From Methanosarcina sp. KYL-1 (GTDB taxonomy: Archaea; Halobacteriota; Methanosarcinia; Methanosarcinales; Methanosarcinaceae): a stretch of DNA of 64,000 bases. The position numbers and the translations under genes are program-made. How positions within the stretch are numbered: position 1 is the first letter of the stretch; each line of letters starts with the position of its first letter. The DNA lies in assembly GCF_024372725.1 (NCBI RefSeq), contig NZ_VOUA01000015.1:27283-91282 (forward strand), given 5' to 3'. The notes under the pieces were generated by a model, which worked only from the letters and a program-made list of their open reading frames with translations, had not been told where the DNA came from and ran no database searches. This document shows, piece after piece, positions 43,778 through 53,424 of this stretch.

Positions 43778-44242
43778 ATGGAATACAGCTATGACCTTCA
43801 GGGCAACGACCTATACATAGGAGAAGACCGGATCCCCGCCTACAGCCTGGAAAAAAACGAGATCGGAACATGCACAACCTGTGATGCCTTGCTTATGAGC
43901 CTGAGCTATCACTCTGTGGAGGGGAAGCTCATAGTCATAACAAAATGCACTTTTTGCGGCAGCTTTTCTGCGAACATTTATGACCCGGAATGGAACTGGA
44001 CTGACGAAGCTCCTATTTCCCTCCTTCCGGTCCCTGTCCCCATAAGTAACCCCGTGGTCGACGACCTGGAAGGACTCGAAGCAGTTCCCATTAAAAAACT
44101 AGAAGCAGTATTTTCAAGGGGAGAAATCGAAGCTCTTTTTGCAAGGGCCAGAGAAAAAGTTCCCGTCCGTCAGTACCTGTACCGGGCCCGTAAAAAATAC
44201 GAACTATTTGAAGAAATTTTTGAGCTTAAACTGGAGTTCTAA
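43778..44242 (+). CDS. Uncharacterised protein with a zinc-ribbon-like motif
   Basis: 154 residues from the ATG at 43778 with AGGAG upstream (an ATG 15 codons earlier lacks a ribosome site). CTTCDALL and CTFCGS, 26 residues apart, form a CxxC...CxxC zinc ribbon; the rest is acidic with a C-terminal Arg-rich helix (REKVPVRQYLYRARKKYELFEE). No known family; probably nucleic-acid or protein binding. Confidence 0.72.
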   Translation: MEYSYDLQGNDLYIGEDRIPAYSLEKNEIGTCTTCDALLMSLSYHSVEGKLIVITKCTFCGSFSANIYDPEWNWTDEAPISLLPVPVPISNPVVDDLEGLEAVPIKKLEAVFSRGEIEALFARAREKVPVRQYLYRARKKYELFEEIFELKLEF

Positions 44243-46350
44243 ACGGAGTTCTAATTCAGTGACTCCCTAACCGGATTTTTGGAAGGTCCGAAAGAAAAAA
44301 ATCAGGCTTCAATCGATATTCTTAAACGTAATAATATACTGTTACGAGAAAAATATAAAATTTATAATAATGAATAAAATAAACAAATAAAATTAAATAG
44401 ACATAATTAAATTATCCAATATAATATCTATAATAATATTTAATTAATATAATAGAGCCATAATATTAGTTATTGCATAAATTTAAATTAAAGTAGAGAG
44501 TTGCACCTATACAAAGGACACGAATACCGGGCAAGCATATTTCCGAGAAATACACTGGGTTTTCAATATTTATGTTATTTATGGCTAAATATCAACTAAT
44601 TTTCTGATAAATTTTAAAGTAAAACGGTATGCGTATTTGCCAAGGTTTGACCTGCTGAGTCTACAGTAAATAAGTCAAAAACGTATTTATAAATATAGGC
44701 ATATAATATATGATAATATTACTTAATAAATATAGTTGCCAATTAATAAAATATTTTTTTTGATTTTAAATTTTAGAAAGACATGCATAATTCTTGAAAA
44801 ATTATAGGATTCTTCTGACTTTTTTGCTTCTTGCAAGCCCGGGAAAAAAGGAAAGCTTAACCTGTGAACAAGTCCGGAATTATGTAATATACGCCCTACT
44901 GAATTATTACTTAATTGCATAGTGAATGATTTTTTAACTTTTGCTCGTGTTTTCCCCTGAGTTTACATCCAAATCCAGATTTAAGTGCCAGGATGAATCC
45001 CTTTATTCACATAGTATATGTGCATATATACCAGGGTCCCCTAAAAACCTGAAATTTGCTCTCATTTTGTCAAGTCGTTCATTACATAAACTATAGGAAT
45101 AGAGCAGTCTCTGCCGATCACCGTAATATTTACTGCAAAAAAATGTAAAGAAAAGAAAGAGAGAAAATTTTGCAAATTGAATCTTATAGTATGTATGAAT
45201 GAAATCTCAAAAAATACATGAACTTATGCCAATTATATAAAATGATATGAAAATTTAACCTATGTGTTTTTAGTAGGTTTTGACTTAATCACTCTACCCT
45301 CGCAGGTCCAAAAATGAATATATAAAAATAGAGATATTTTAGTAAGAAACATGGAATTTTTCTAAGAAATTCAAGAAACGTATATATAAAAAATGATATA
45401 GGTTAATTAAATGATACATTACTTTCAATATACAGAACTGAATTATATATAAGAGGAGGTACAATTAATAATTGAGACTTACTTTGTAAATACATAGTAA
45501 ATAATATAGATATAAAAGATAAGTAATAGTTTTTAGGAAATGTTAAAACCAGCAATTAAAAAAAGGCATATTTGTAAATAAATATTTTATAATATATTAC
45601 ATAAGCTATGCACGTAAAAAAGCATTTTTTTGAAAAAAAATATTAGAATATATATAAAGAACAATAAACGAGTTAAATAATAACAAATTAAAATACATAA
45701 TATGCAATATACAAGATATAACATATAATACATAAATAAATAGTTACTATAAATAATATATGTGATCTAAAAAACAGACTAGCATAATATATATCATAAT
45801 ATAAATATTTAATCAGCATTCACAAAAAATATGCACAAGGCGTATCATAGTTACCATAATACATACATTACAGATATAAATTTGCATATAACAAAAACAA
45901 TAACAAAAAAATCGAGACGAACATAGTATAAAAACATACCTCCATAAGGCATAATAGGAAACATATTTTTGATTAATCATTTTTTAGAAGATATATTCAG
46001 CAAAGAAAAACCGGAAAAAAGACTGAGTTTGATGCAATACAATACAATACAATACAACATTTATCAAAAAATCAGCATTAAATCAGATTAACAAATATTT
46101 ATCGATATATATATTTTAAAATGTACGGCAAATGAGTAGATTCGGGGTCATATTATAGTAGTATATTTATAAATATGTTTATGAGTTAGAAGTGATACAC
46201 CATGAGACTCAAAAGTAGGATGAAACACATAGTCGAGCAAAAAATGAACCACAGTGTATTATAATTAAGGAAGACCTACTATTTACTAATCTAAACTGAG
46301 TAAATTTAGAATTATTTAAACATAACTCAAATATTTAGAGGCTGTACAAA
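44243..46350. other. Gene desert, extremely AT-rich
   Basis: About 2.1 kb with no credible coding frame in either strand. Composition is dominated by A and T with many TATA-like runs; short repeats include AATAC (x4-5 at 46034-46060). Near the right end are a TTTATAAATA box (46167-46176) and a 20-codon frame at 46202-46264 with a weak ribosome site. No tRNA, hairpin array or transposase seen. Confidence 0.6.
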
Positions 46351-46641
46351 GTGGAAATAAATACAGCCTGCAAAATATTCATTTTGATTGGCAGGAGTAC
46401 CGCCATGCTACTGATTACTGCGATTCCTCTGGCAGCCGGGCCATCTTCAAAGGCTTCAGACCTGATTTTACCAGACTTGACTTATAAGATTTTGTTTTTG
46501 CTATATTCATTCCTGGCAATTCTGACAGTACAAAGAACTGCTCCATTTATAAAAGATAAAAATCAATTCCCATGCTGTAAGAAGAAACTCACTATAAATT
46601 CACTATTTATGAGCCAGAAAAGTTACTGTTTTATTCTGTAA
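46351..46641 (+). CDS. Possible small membrane protein
   Basis: 96 residues from a GTG at 46351. Two hydrophobic stretches (about 8-28, with a possible signal, and 43-60) and a Cys/Lys-rich C-terminus. The GTG has a weak ribosome site and the frame is in the AT-rich desert, so it might be chance; the hydrophobic layout is the only support. It ends 40 nt before the PPK2 gene. Confidence 0.3.
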   Translation: MEINTACKIFILIGRSTAMLLITAIPLAAGPSSKASDLILPDLTYKILFLLYSFLAILTVQRTAPFIKDKNQFPCCKKKLTINSLFMSQKSYCFIL

Positions 46642-46680
46642 CGGTTTTATTCTTTTTCAGTATATGCGTGGTGTGCTGGC

Positions 46681-48219
46681 ATGCTTGAAAATGTAGATCT
46701 GTCAAAATCGGTAAAAAACGGCGAATATAAAGAGAGCATGGAAGCCCTTGAGGCTGAACTCGGGGAGCTTCAGCGGAGAGCCTGGGAACTGAAAATCCCG
46801 ATTATACTTGTTTTTGAAGGCTGGCATGCATCAGGAATGGGGGAGGACATTAACCGCTTTATCCTGCCCCTTGACCCCAGGGGATACGATTTCCATACCA
46901 TGACAGTGCCCTGCTACGAAGAACTTCTAAAACCATTCCTGCTTCGCTTCTGGGCCCGGGTCCCTGTCAGGGGGAAAATTGCGATCTTTGACAGGAGCTG
47001 GTACAGCCGGGCGATTATCGAGCATTACGGGAAGGAAAAGTATGAGGCCGGGCTTGAAAAGTGCCTGGAGGGAATAAATTATTTTGAGCGGCAGCTTGCA
47101 GATGACGGGTACCTGGTCCTTAAGTTCTTCCTGCATATTAGTGAAAAAGAGCAAAAAGAGCGCTTCAAGGAAATACAGAAGAAAGGAATCCCCCTGATCC
47201 TCGACGAGTATGAGAAGAGCAACGGGAAAACGCTGGACTTCATTGATGAATATAACGAATACCTCCCGGTAGTGGAAAAAGTGCTTCAAAAAACCGACAT
47301 GCCCCATGCACCCTGGACCATAGTGGAAGCCAACGACCGGAAATTTGCAACCCTCAAGATCATCATGACCGTGACCCGGGCCATCAAAGCCCGAATAGAG
47401 GAAGTGACCAGGACCCCGGGAAAGCAGACCATCAAGTACCTGGAAATAGGCACCCCGAAGTTACCTGACATCCAGGGTTCCGTCCTCAAGCAGGCGGACC
47501 TCTCAAAAAGGCTTCCTTACGACGAATATAAAGAGCAAAAAAAGTTATACCAGCACCGGCTCGAGGAACTCCAGTACGACCTTTTCAGGCAGAAACGCTC
47601 CATGGTAGTTATCTTTGAAGGCTGGGACACCGCAGGCAAGGGAGGGGGCATCTACCGCCTGGTCGAAGAACTGAACCCCAGGCTCTACAGGGTAGTCCCG
47701 GTTGGTTCCCCAAACGACACTGAAAAAGCCCACCACTACCTCTGGCGCTTCTGCGAAGGAGTCCCGAAAGCCGGGCACCTGACCATCTTCGACCGGAGCT
47801 GGTACGGGAGGGTCATGGTAGAAAGAGTGGAAGGCTTCTGCAGTGAGGAAGAATGGAAGCGGGCCTACCGGGAAATCAACGAATTTGAAACGATCCTCAG
47901 GGAGGGAGGAGCCATAATCCTCAAGTTCTGGCTCCACATCGATAAGGAAACCCAGCTTGAACGCTTTGAAAGCCGGCAGAACGACCCTGAAAAACAGTGG
48001 AAGATAACCGCAGAGGACTGGCGGAACCGAAGCAAATGGGACCTGTACGAAGCCGCAGTAGAGGAAATGCTCCAGAAGACCAGCACAACCGACGCACCCT
48101 GGATAGTTGTGGAATCCGCCGACAAGCGCTACTCCCGTGTAAAGATCTTAAAAACAGTGGTCGAAACCCTTGAAAGGGGAACTGAAATCCTGAAAAAACC
48201 TGAAAAACTCAAAAACTGA
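46681..48219 (+). CDS. ppk2: Two-domain polyphosphate kinase 2 (PPK2) / polyphosphate:AMP phosphotransferase
   Basis: 512 residues, two tandem PPK2 domains. The C-terminal one has the intact Walker A EGWDTAGKGG (about 313-322), the FDRSWYGRVMVERVEGF lid and KFWLHIDKETQLERF. In the N-terminal domain the Walker A reads EGWHASGMGED, with Met in place of the catalytic Lys, although FDRSWYSRAIIEHYG is retained. That is the layout of two-domain PPK2s that phosphorylate AMP (class II), where the second half does catalysis. Role: ADP/ATP recovery from polyphosphate under stress. The 3' end of the gene runs into a 15 bp repeat (about 48190-48245). Confidence 0.92.
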   Translation: MLENVDLSKSVKNGEYKESMEALEAELGELQRRAWELKIPIILVFEGWHASGMGEDINRFILPLDPRGYDFHTMTVPCYEELLKPFLLRFWARVPVRGKIAIFDRSWYSRAIIEHYGKEKYEAGLEKCLEGINYFERQLADDGYLVLKFFLHISEKEQKERFKEIQKKGIPLILDEYEKSNGKTLDFIDEYNEYLPVVEKVLQKTDMPHAPWTIVEANDRKFATLKIIMTVTRAIKARIEEVTRTPGKQTIKYLEIGTPKLPDIQGSVLKQADLSKRLPYDEYKEQKKLYQHRLEELQYDLFRQKRSMVVIFEGWDTAGKGGGIYRLVEELNPRLYRVVPVGSPNDTEKAHHYLWRFCEGVPKAGHLTIFDRSWYGRVMVERVEGFCSEEEWKRAYREINEFETILREGGAIILKFWLHIDKETQLERFESRQNDPEKQWKITAEDWRNRSKWDLYEAAVEEMLQKTSTTDAPWIVVESADKRYSRVKILKTVVETLERGTEILKKPEKLKN

Positions 48220-48303
48220 AAAACTCAAAAACTGAAAAGCTGAAAAAACTTAAAATGAAAAACTAAACCCTAAAAGCTCAAAAACACGAATATGGAAAAA
48301 GGT

Positions 48304-48819
48304 TCAAAGGCTCACTCTGGAGCCTTCGGATCGGTTTGAGCGGCTGAAGGATTCCGGATTTTTTTCGGAATCATTCTCCTGCTTTCCGGAATCTGTCTCC
48401 ATTCCCTGCTTTTCCACGCTCTGTTTTTCGATGCCCTGTTTTTCCATCCTGTACCTTCGCAGAGCCACATCAATGCTTTTTTGCAGGTCTTTTTCATCAA
48501 AAGGCTTCACAATATACCCAAGAGGCCCGGTCTTCCATGCCCGCTCCACGATTTTGCTTTCGGAACAGGCTGTCAGGTAAACCACAGGCACATCAAAGCG
48601 TGTTGTAATCTCCTTTGCTGCCTCTATGCCGTTGACATCACCTTTCAGCATGATGTCCATCAGCACCAGGTCAGGAAATGTGCTCTCGGCTTTGCTGATG
48701 GCGTCTTCTCCCGAGGAGGCAACACCTGTTACCGTATACCCCAAACTCTTTAGCATCCGCTTTATTCCCATTGCGACGATGTGTTCGTCCTCGACAACCA
48801 GAATTCGTCCTTCTACCAT
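48304..48819 (-). CDS. Receiver-only response regulator (partner of kinase 1)
   Basis: 171 residues. Receiver domain ILVVEDEHIVAMGIKRML with acidic pocket, phosphoacceptor D55 (VLMDIMLKG), Thr83 in YLTAC and K105 in VKPFDE. After residue 120 there is only a repeat-rich linker (EKQGIEKQSVEKQGME) and a Ser/Asn-rich tail, no DNA-binding output. The start follows the kinase stop by 3 nt. Its receiver is more than 80 percent like that of the gene at 53011-53421. Confidence 0.93.
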   Translation of the reverse strand: MVEGRILVVEDEHIVAMGIKRMLKSLGYTVTGVASSGEDAISKAESTFPDLVLMDIMLKGDVNGIEAAKEITTRFDVPVVYLTACSESKIVERAWKTGPLGYIVKPFDEKDLQKSIDVALRRYRMEKQGIEKQSVEKQGMETDSGKQENDSEKNPESFSRSNRSEGSRVSL

Positions 48820-48822
48820 TCA

Positions 48823-51393
48823 TTACACCTTCGTTTTGTATTTCAGCTCCTGAAAGCTGATTTTAAACATGGTTCCCCGGCTCGTGTCAAGTCCGATGTC
48901 CCCTTCAATCTGGTCCACAAGCGTGGTCACAAGCTGAAGCCCGAGGGAATCCGTGTTCCGGAAGTCAAGGTCCTCCGGGAACCCTTTTCCGTTATCCCTT
49001 ACAATCAGAGAAAAACGGTTTTCTTTATTACTATTCCCCTGTTTTACATTGCTTAAGTTGTTGATTTCAGTACTGCCCTCTTTATCAACCTTTCTGTGCA
49101 ACCGGATACAAATCTCCCCTTTTTCATCTTCGGAAAAGGCATGTTTAAGGGAGTTTGAGACAAGCTCATTGATGATAATCCCGAGAGGGACAGCCGTGTC
49201 CATCCCGAGAAAAACATTCTCTACGTCAAGCTTCAGCCCGACCTTCCCGCCATCGACAGCATAGGAATGGAAGAGATAATCTGTAAGGTTCTTGATATAG
49301 TCGGAAAAGTCCACACTTACCATGTCTTCGGACTGGTAGAGCTTTTCGTGGACAAGAGCCATGGACTTGACCCTGTGCTTGCTTTTTTTGAAGGCTTCGG
49401 TAACCTTCTCATCATCAAAGTTTCCGGACTCCAGGTAGAGCAGGGAAGAAATGACCTGCAGGTTGTTCTTGATCCTGTGGTGGATTTCTTTTTTGCGGGT
49501 TTCTTCCATCAGCAAGAGCGCTTCTTCGGCTTTTTTGTGCTCGGTGATGTCCAGGATAATCCCCTGGAGGTGAATTCCCTCAATTTCGTTCCTCTGGATA
49601 ACGGTCCTTTCATCCACCCAGCGCACTTCACCGGATTTTGTGAGGACCCTGTACTCCGAGGTATAATCCTTGATTCCGGAATCTATGTGTTCTTTGACCT
49701 CTGCCCGGACTTTCTCCAGGTCTCCGGGATGGATCAGGTCTTCATAAAGGACCCGGGTGGAAGTGAAATCTTCCACATTATACCCTATCCGGGTAACGTT
49801 TTCCGATACAAATTCAATCGGCCAGCCTTCCTCGTATTTCCACAGGAAGACGATTACAGGACTGTTGTTTATGACTTTCTCCATATCTTCTTTTAACTTA
49901 TTAGAGTGCTCAAGCTCCATTGCATATTCCAGCAGGGCTTTTTCAGCTGCATTGCGCCTGTTGGTGGCACGGTCGAGAGCTATACGGGTATTTTCAATCC
50001 CATCCGTAAGGAGTTTGAAATCCCCCTGTCCGTGTACCGTGATCGGCCTTTTGAAATCGTTCTTTTGAAAGGCACTGAGGACGGCATTTGAGTCGTCAAT
50101 AATCCCATTCAGGGCTCCCGAGAACTTATCAAGGGTATTTCCGAGTTCCCTGAATTCTCCCTGCATGTCCACATTGACTCTCTCATTTAATTCTCCCTTT
50201 GCAAGGGCATTGGTTACCCGCATGGTCTCCCGGATGGGGACTACCACAGCGTTGAGAATTTCATTCAACCCGTGAGGGATTTCCCGGAAATCGATTTCCA
50301 CGTCAGTATCCGCTCTTAAATCCAGCTTTCCCCCGACCGCAGCATCGGCTATTTTCCTGAAACCGTCAACAATATCATCTATCGGCCTGGTAACAGAGCG
50401 GGAAATCATGTAAGCCAGGGCAGCCATAAACATAATAGAAACTGCCGAAATGATGAGCAGCCTGTTCCGGAGGTCATTGACTCCGGCAAGGATTTCTTCT
50501 TTCGGGACGACCAGGACGAAAGCGAAATCCCCGGTCTCGACAGGTTCGTAAAACATATCCACAGTCTTTCCGGTTGTCGGGTCCGTAGTTTCCAGGTGCC
50601 CGCCTATCCCCTTTTTGATGTCAGTGACAGCCGGGTCGATATTTTCAAGCCCGAAATTGCTGAGGTTTTTTTTCCCGATCCATTCCTTATGGGTGGGATG
50701 GGAAAGGAGTACACCTTCATTGCTGACCATGAAAGCATACCCTGTATCAAAGGTCCTGACCTCGCTTACCACTTCATCAACGTAATCCAGGGATACGTCT
50801 ACTCCCCCGATCCCCACAAACTCCCCTCCTTTTACGATAGGAGAAACGTAGCTCACCATGAAAACCCCTTCATAAAAGTAGGGTTCCGTGAGCACATCTT
50901 CTTTCCTGTTTTTCGGGAGCTGGTAGTAGTCGGAGTGGTCATAATGGAGCAGGGGTTCAAGAGTGACGGATCCGTTCATTTTGTTCCAGTATGGGACAAA
51001 CCTGCCTGTTTTGTCATTCAAAGGCGTGTTTGCATAGTCCGCGTCTTTCCCGTCAAAGGCGCCGGGTTCAAAGGCCACGTAGGTCCCCAGGATGTGGGGG
51101 TTGTCAAGGAGCAGGTTTTCGAGAATCTTCAAGACTTCGTCCCTGTCTGCTGCCTCATAAGCCCTCATTGTGCCGGAAATCGTCCTTGCAATAGCAAGGT
51201 TGGCTTTCATATCCGCATCAAACTGGTTTGCGTAGTTGCATGCCATTTCGACCGACTGCTCATATGCCAGTTTCTCCTCCTGTGCCGTAACCGTGGAGAT
51301 AATCACAGCTGTGGAAGCCGTAAGGATCAGCAAAACCCCAAGCACGGTGTAGAGGATCAATTTGGTTTTCAACGGGACGTCCTTGAATCTCAT
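48823..51393 (-). CDS. Sensor histidine kinase 1 (dCache-HAMP-PAS-HisKA_2)
   Basis: 856 residues. TM1 (11-33), an extracytoplasmic double Cache sensor (35-300, with YVAFEPGAFDG, FYEGVFMVSYVSPIVKGGEFVGIGGVDV), TM2 (311-331), HAMP (332-385), a second HAMP-like linker (386-440), PAS (505-615), the HisKA_2 box EIHHRIKNNLQVISSLLYLE with H639, and an ATPase domain with NELVSNSLKHAF and DNGKGFPED. It senses a small outside ligand, typical of Cache domains. Paralogue of the genes at 53425 and 59065; the partner receiver follows at 3 nt. Confidence 0.95.
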   Translation of the reverse strand: MRFKDVPLKTKLILYTVLGVLLILTASTAVIISTVTAQEEKLAYEQSVEMACNYANQFDADMKANLAIARTISGTMRAYEAADRDEVLKILENLLLDNPHILGTYVAFEPGAFDGKDADYANTPLNDKTGRFVPYWNKMNGSVTLEPLLHYDHSDYYQLPKNRKEDVLTEPYFYEGVFMVSYVSPIVKGGEFVGIGGVDVSLDYVDEVVSEVRTFDTGYAFMVSNEGVLLSHPTHKEWIGKKNLSNFGLENIDPAVTDIKKGIGGHLETTDPTTGKTVDMFYEPVETGDFAFVLVVPKEEILAGVNDLRNRLLIISAVSIMFMAALAYMISRSVTRPIDDIVDGFRKIADAAVGGKLDLRADTDVEIDFREIPHGLNEILNAVVVPIRETMRVTNALAKGELNERVNVDMQGEFRELGNTLDKFSGALNGIIDDSNAVLSAFQKNDFKRPITVHGQGDFKLLTDGIENTRIALDRATNRRNAAEKALLEYAMELEHSNKLKEDMEKVINNSPVIVFLWKYEEGWPIEFVSENVTRIGYNVEDFTSTRVLYEDLIHPGDLEKVRAEVKEHIDSGIKDYTSEYRVLTKSGEVRWVDERTVIQRNEIEGIHLQGIILDITEHKKAEEALLLMEETRKKEIHHRIKNNLQVISSLLYLESGNFDDEKVTEAFKKSKHRVKSMALVHEKLYQSEDMVSVDFSDYIKNLTDYLFHSYAVDGGKVGLKLDVENVFLGMDTAVPLGIIINELVSNSLKHAFSEDEKGEICIRLHRKVDKEGSTEINNLSNVKQGNSNKENRFSLIVRDNGKGFPEDLDFRNTDSLGLQLVTTLVDQIEGDIGLDTSRGTMFKISFQELKYKTKV

Positions 51394-51966
51394 CTGGATT
51401 TCATCCTGTATTCCGAAGCATTACAGTGAAATTAAAAGGGAAAGGCAGCTAATCGCCTTCTAACATTAAGTTATTTTCCCTGCAGAAGCCGGTTTGTTTT
51501 CAAATAAAACCGCGCTTCCGGTTAAATGGAAACCCAGGCCGTCAAGCGGAAAGAGAGGCAGAGATTTTCCTGCATCGATTTCTATATAATTAAAACTATA
51601 TAACCTGCCCCACATGGCGTTTACAAAAGAGAAGAGATTATTCAGGGCTTTTATCCTTTGCAGATGAGATGGGTTTTGGCAAACGCCACAGGAGATTTTA
51701 ATCCCGTTAAAATTTTCAAGCGCATGAGACTTTCGGTTGTCCACTTTTTAGTCTTTCAGTTATCAATGGAAACCTTTTATGAATTTGTTTTTCAGGCACT
51801 ATATTTTCAGGTACTATACCTTCACCGGTCGCGTGTAACAGGCCTTTTCCACAAGTGCATTGAGATAACTATAAAGGGCACTCCAATGACTGAAATAATG
51901 CATATGAATAACCAATAAAATATGGATAACCCAAAAAATATGAATAAGCAATAAACAAAAAGGCAT
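51394..51966. other. Intergenic region between kinase 1 and the J-domain gene
   Basis: Two overlapping open frames (51466-51744 minus, 51658-51918 plus) lack ribosome sites and homology, so I see no gene. The minus strand must hold the kinase 1 promoter. Confidence 0.45.
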
Positions 51967-52614
51967 TCATTTTCTTCCAGCCATTCCCCTCAGCAGCTCC
52001 CGTGCCAGCAACCATAAGGCAAGCAAAAAGGCTGTCACTATCAAAAGGAATACAACCAGCATGGGAATGCTGAGAATCAGCCAGAGCACTGCAAGGACCC
52101 CAATGATGCGGAGAGCCAGGTCCACGGCTCCCCAGGTAGAAAGAACACCTTTTTGCCTGCCTGAGCCATTCCGGGAACCGGGAGAGGATTTATCCCACCT
52201 TCCGGTGGGGTTTCCGGATGCGGGCCTGCTCCCCGAATATTCCCTTCGGGTATCCCATCCCTGCCTGTTCTCCCTCCCACCCTGGCCGCCCCATGTCCAG
52301 GTCCAGCTGTATTCTTTTTTCCAGGAATAATCCTCTGCCCTGAAATCTCCCCCTGCTCCTGAGGGCCTGGAACCAAAACGTCCCTGGAGGTCATATTCAG
52401 CCCTTTTTTTCGGGTCAGAGAGGACAGAGTAGGCAACATTAATCATTTTCATCCGCTCTTCGGCGTCCACCCCCGGGTTTCTGTCAGGGTGGTACATAAA
52501 AACGAGCCTCCGGTAGGCTGCCTTAATTTCATCAGCAGATGCCTTTCTGGAAACTCCAAGAATCGCGTAATGGTCTGGTTCTGACATGGTCTGGTTCTGT
52601 TCTGGTTCTGACAT
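51967..52614 (-). CDS. J-domain protein with C-terminal membrane segments
   Basis: About 215 residues. The J domain starts [35 protein letters not shown] with the HPD motif (42-44), which activates a DnaK-type Hsp70. A Gly/Arg/Trp-rich middle and a long hydrophobic end ([38 protein letters not shown]) anchor it in the membrane with the J domain probably inside. Starts at TTG 52644, ATG 52614 or ATG 52587 are possible; the region is a repeat of ACCAGACCATGTC with no ribosome site, so the true start is uncertain. Confidence 0.82.
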   Translation of the reverse strand: MSEPEQNQTMSEPDHYAILGVSRKASADEIKAAYRRLVFMYHPDRNPGVDAEERMKMINVAYSVLSDPKKRAEYDLQGRFGSRPSGAGGDFRAEDYSWKKEYSWTWTWGGQGGRENRQGWDTRREYSGSRPASGNPTGRWDKSSPGSRNGSGRQKGVLSTWGAVDLALRIIGVLAVLWLILSIPMLVVFLLIVTAFLLALWLLARELLRGMAGRK

Positions 52615-52627
52615 GGTCTGGTTCTGA
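52571..52627. repeat. Short tandem repeat at the J-domain gene start
   Basis: Copies of GACATGGTCTGGTTCT, encoding MSEPxQNQT on the minus strand. Duplicated start codons make the N-terminus ambiguous. Confidence 0.8.
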
Positions 52628-53010
52628 AATGATCCGGATGCCAAATATGCCTATTCTATGCCCTAATTCTATGTCCAAAACTATGCCTAATACTATGCCA
52701 ATTTTATGCTGATTCTATGCCAAATGTTTAAAGTTTAGTAAGTATCCCGAACTTCATTATGTTTTTTAAGCTTTATGTACTCATGCCCACAAACTGAAAA
52801 TATATTTTGGATGCCCTGGTGGTGCCTGTAAAAAAGCCGTGAGAAGGAAAAAATTCCCGCAGGTGAAGGCTGAAGAAAGAGAATGGATTCAGGCTTGGGT
52901 GACTGACTGGGATAAGTTCAGGACTCTGGAAAAACCCGAAAGAAGGGATAATCCGAAAGAAGGGATAATCCGAAAGCAGAGATGAACGTTGACGGAAAAA
53001 CCATCGTTTA
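52615..53010. other. Intergenic region with imperfect CTATGCC repeats
   Basis: Between 52653 and 52722, about six copies of a 11-12 bp unit around TTCTATGCC. From 52930 to 52980 there is a repeat GGATAATCCGAAAG. No gene seen; the minus-strand frame at 52773-53024 is not credible. Confidence 0.5.
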
Positions 53011-53421
53011 TCATTTCTCTTCAATAGCTTCCCCGGATTTTTTTTCTGTCCTGTACCTGTGCAGGGCCACCTCTATACTGCTGTGCAGGTCCTTTTCATC
53101 AAAAGGCTTTACGATGTAGCCGAACGGCTCGGTCTTTTTGGCCCTCTCGATAATCTTGCTGTCGGAGTAGGCGGTCAGGTAAACCACCGGTATATTAAAA
53201 CGTGCCCTGATCTCCTTTGCAGCTTCCACACCGTCCATATCCCCTTTCAGCATGATGTCCATCATCACAAGGTCGGGAAAGGTACTCTCTGCTTTGCTGA
53301 TGGCGTCGTCCCCCGAAGAGGCAATGCCTGTTACCGTATACCCCAAATTCTTTAACATTCGCTTTATTCCCATCGCGACGATATGTTCGTCCTCGACAAT
53401 TAGAATTCTTCCTTCTGCCAT
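53011..53421 (-). CDS. Receiver-only response regulator (partner of kinase 2)
   Basis: 136 residues, a single receiver domain: ILIVEDEHIVAMGIKRML, D55 (VMMDIMLKG), T83 (YLTAYSDSK), VKPFDE (K105). No output domain. It follows kinase 2 by 3 nt. Nearly the same as the receiver at 48304-48819 but lacks the long tail; the pair may compete for phosphate or interact with another protein. Confidence 0.93.
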   Translation of the reverse strand: MAEGRILIVEDEHIVAMGIKRMLKNLGYTVTGIASSGDDAISKAESTFPDLVMMDIMLKGDMDGVEAAKEIRARFNIPVVYLTAYSDSKIIERAKKTEPFGYIVKPFDEKDLHSSIEVALHRYRTEKKSGEAIEEK

Positions 53422-53424
53422 TAG

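Noticed and set aside
44243..46350. Replication origin
   Set aside because: AT-rich, but no Cdc6/Orc1 gene nearby and no recognisable origin-recognition-box repeats; composition alone is not enough.
51466..51918. Two overlapping frames (92 and 86 residues) between kinase 1 and the J-domain gene
   Set aside because: Neither has a ribosome site or known similarity, and they conflict with one another.
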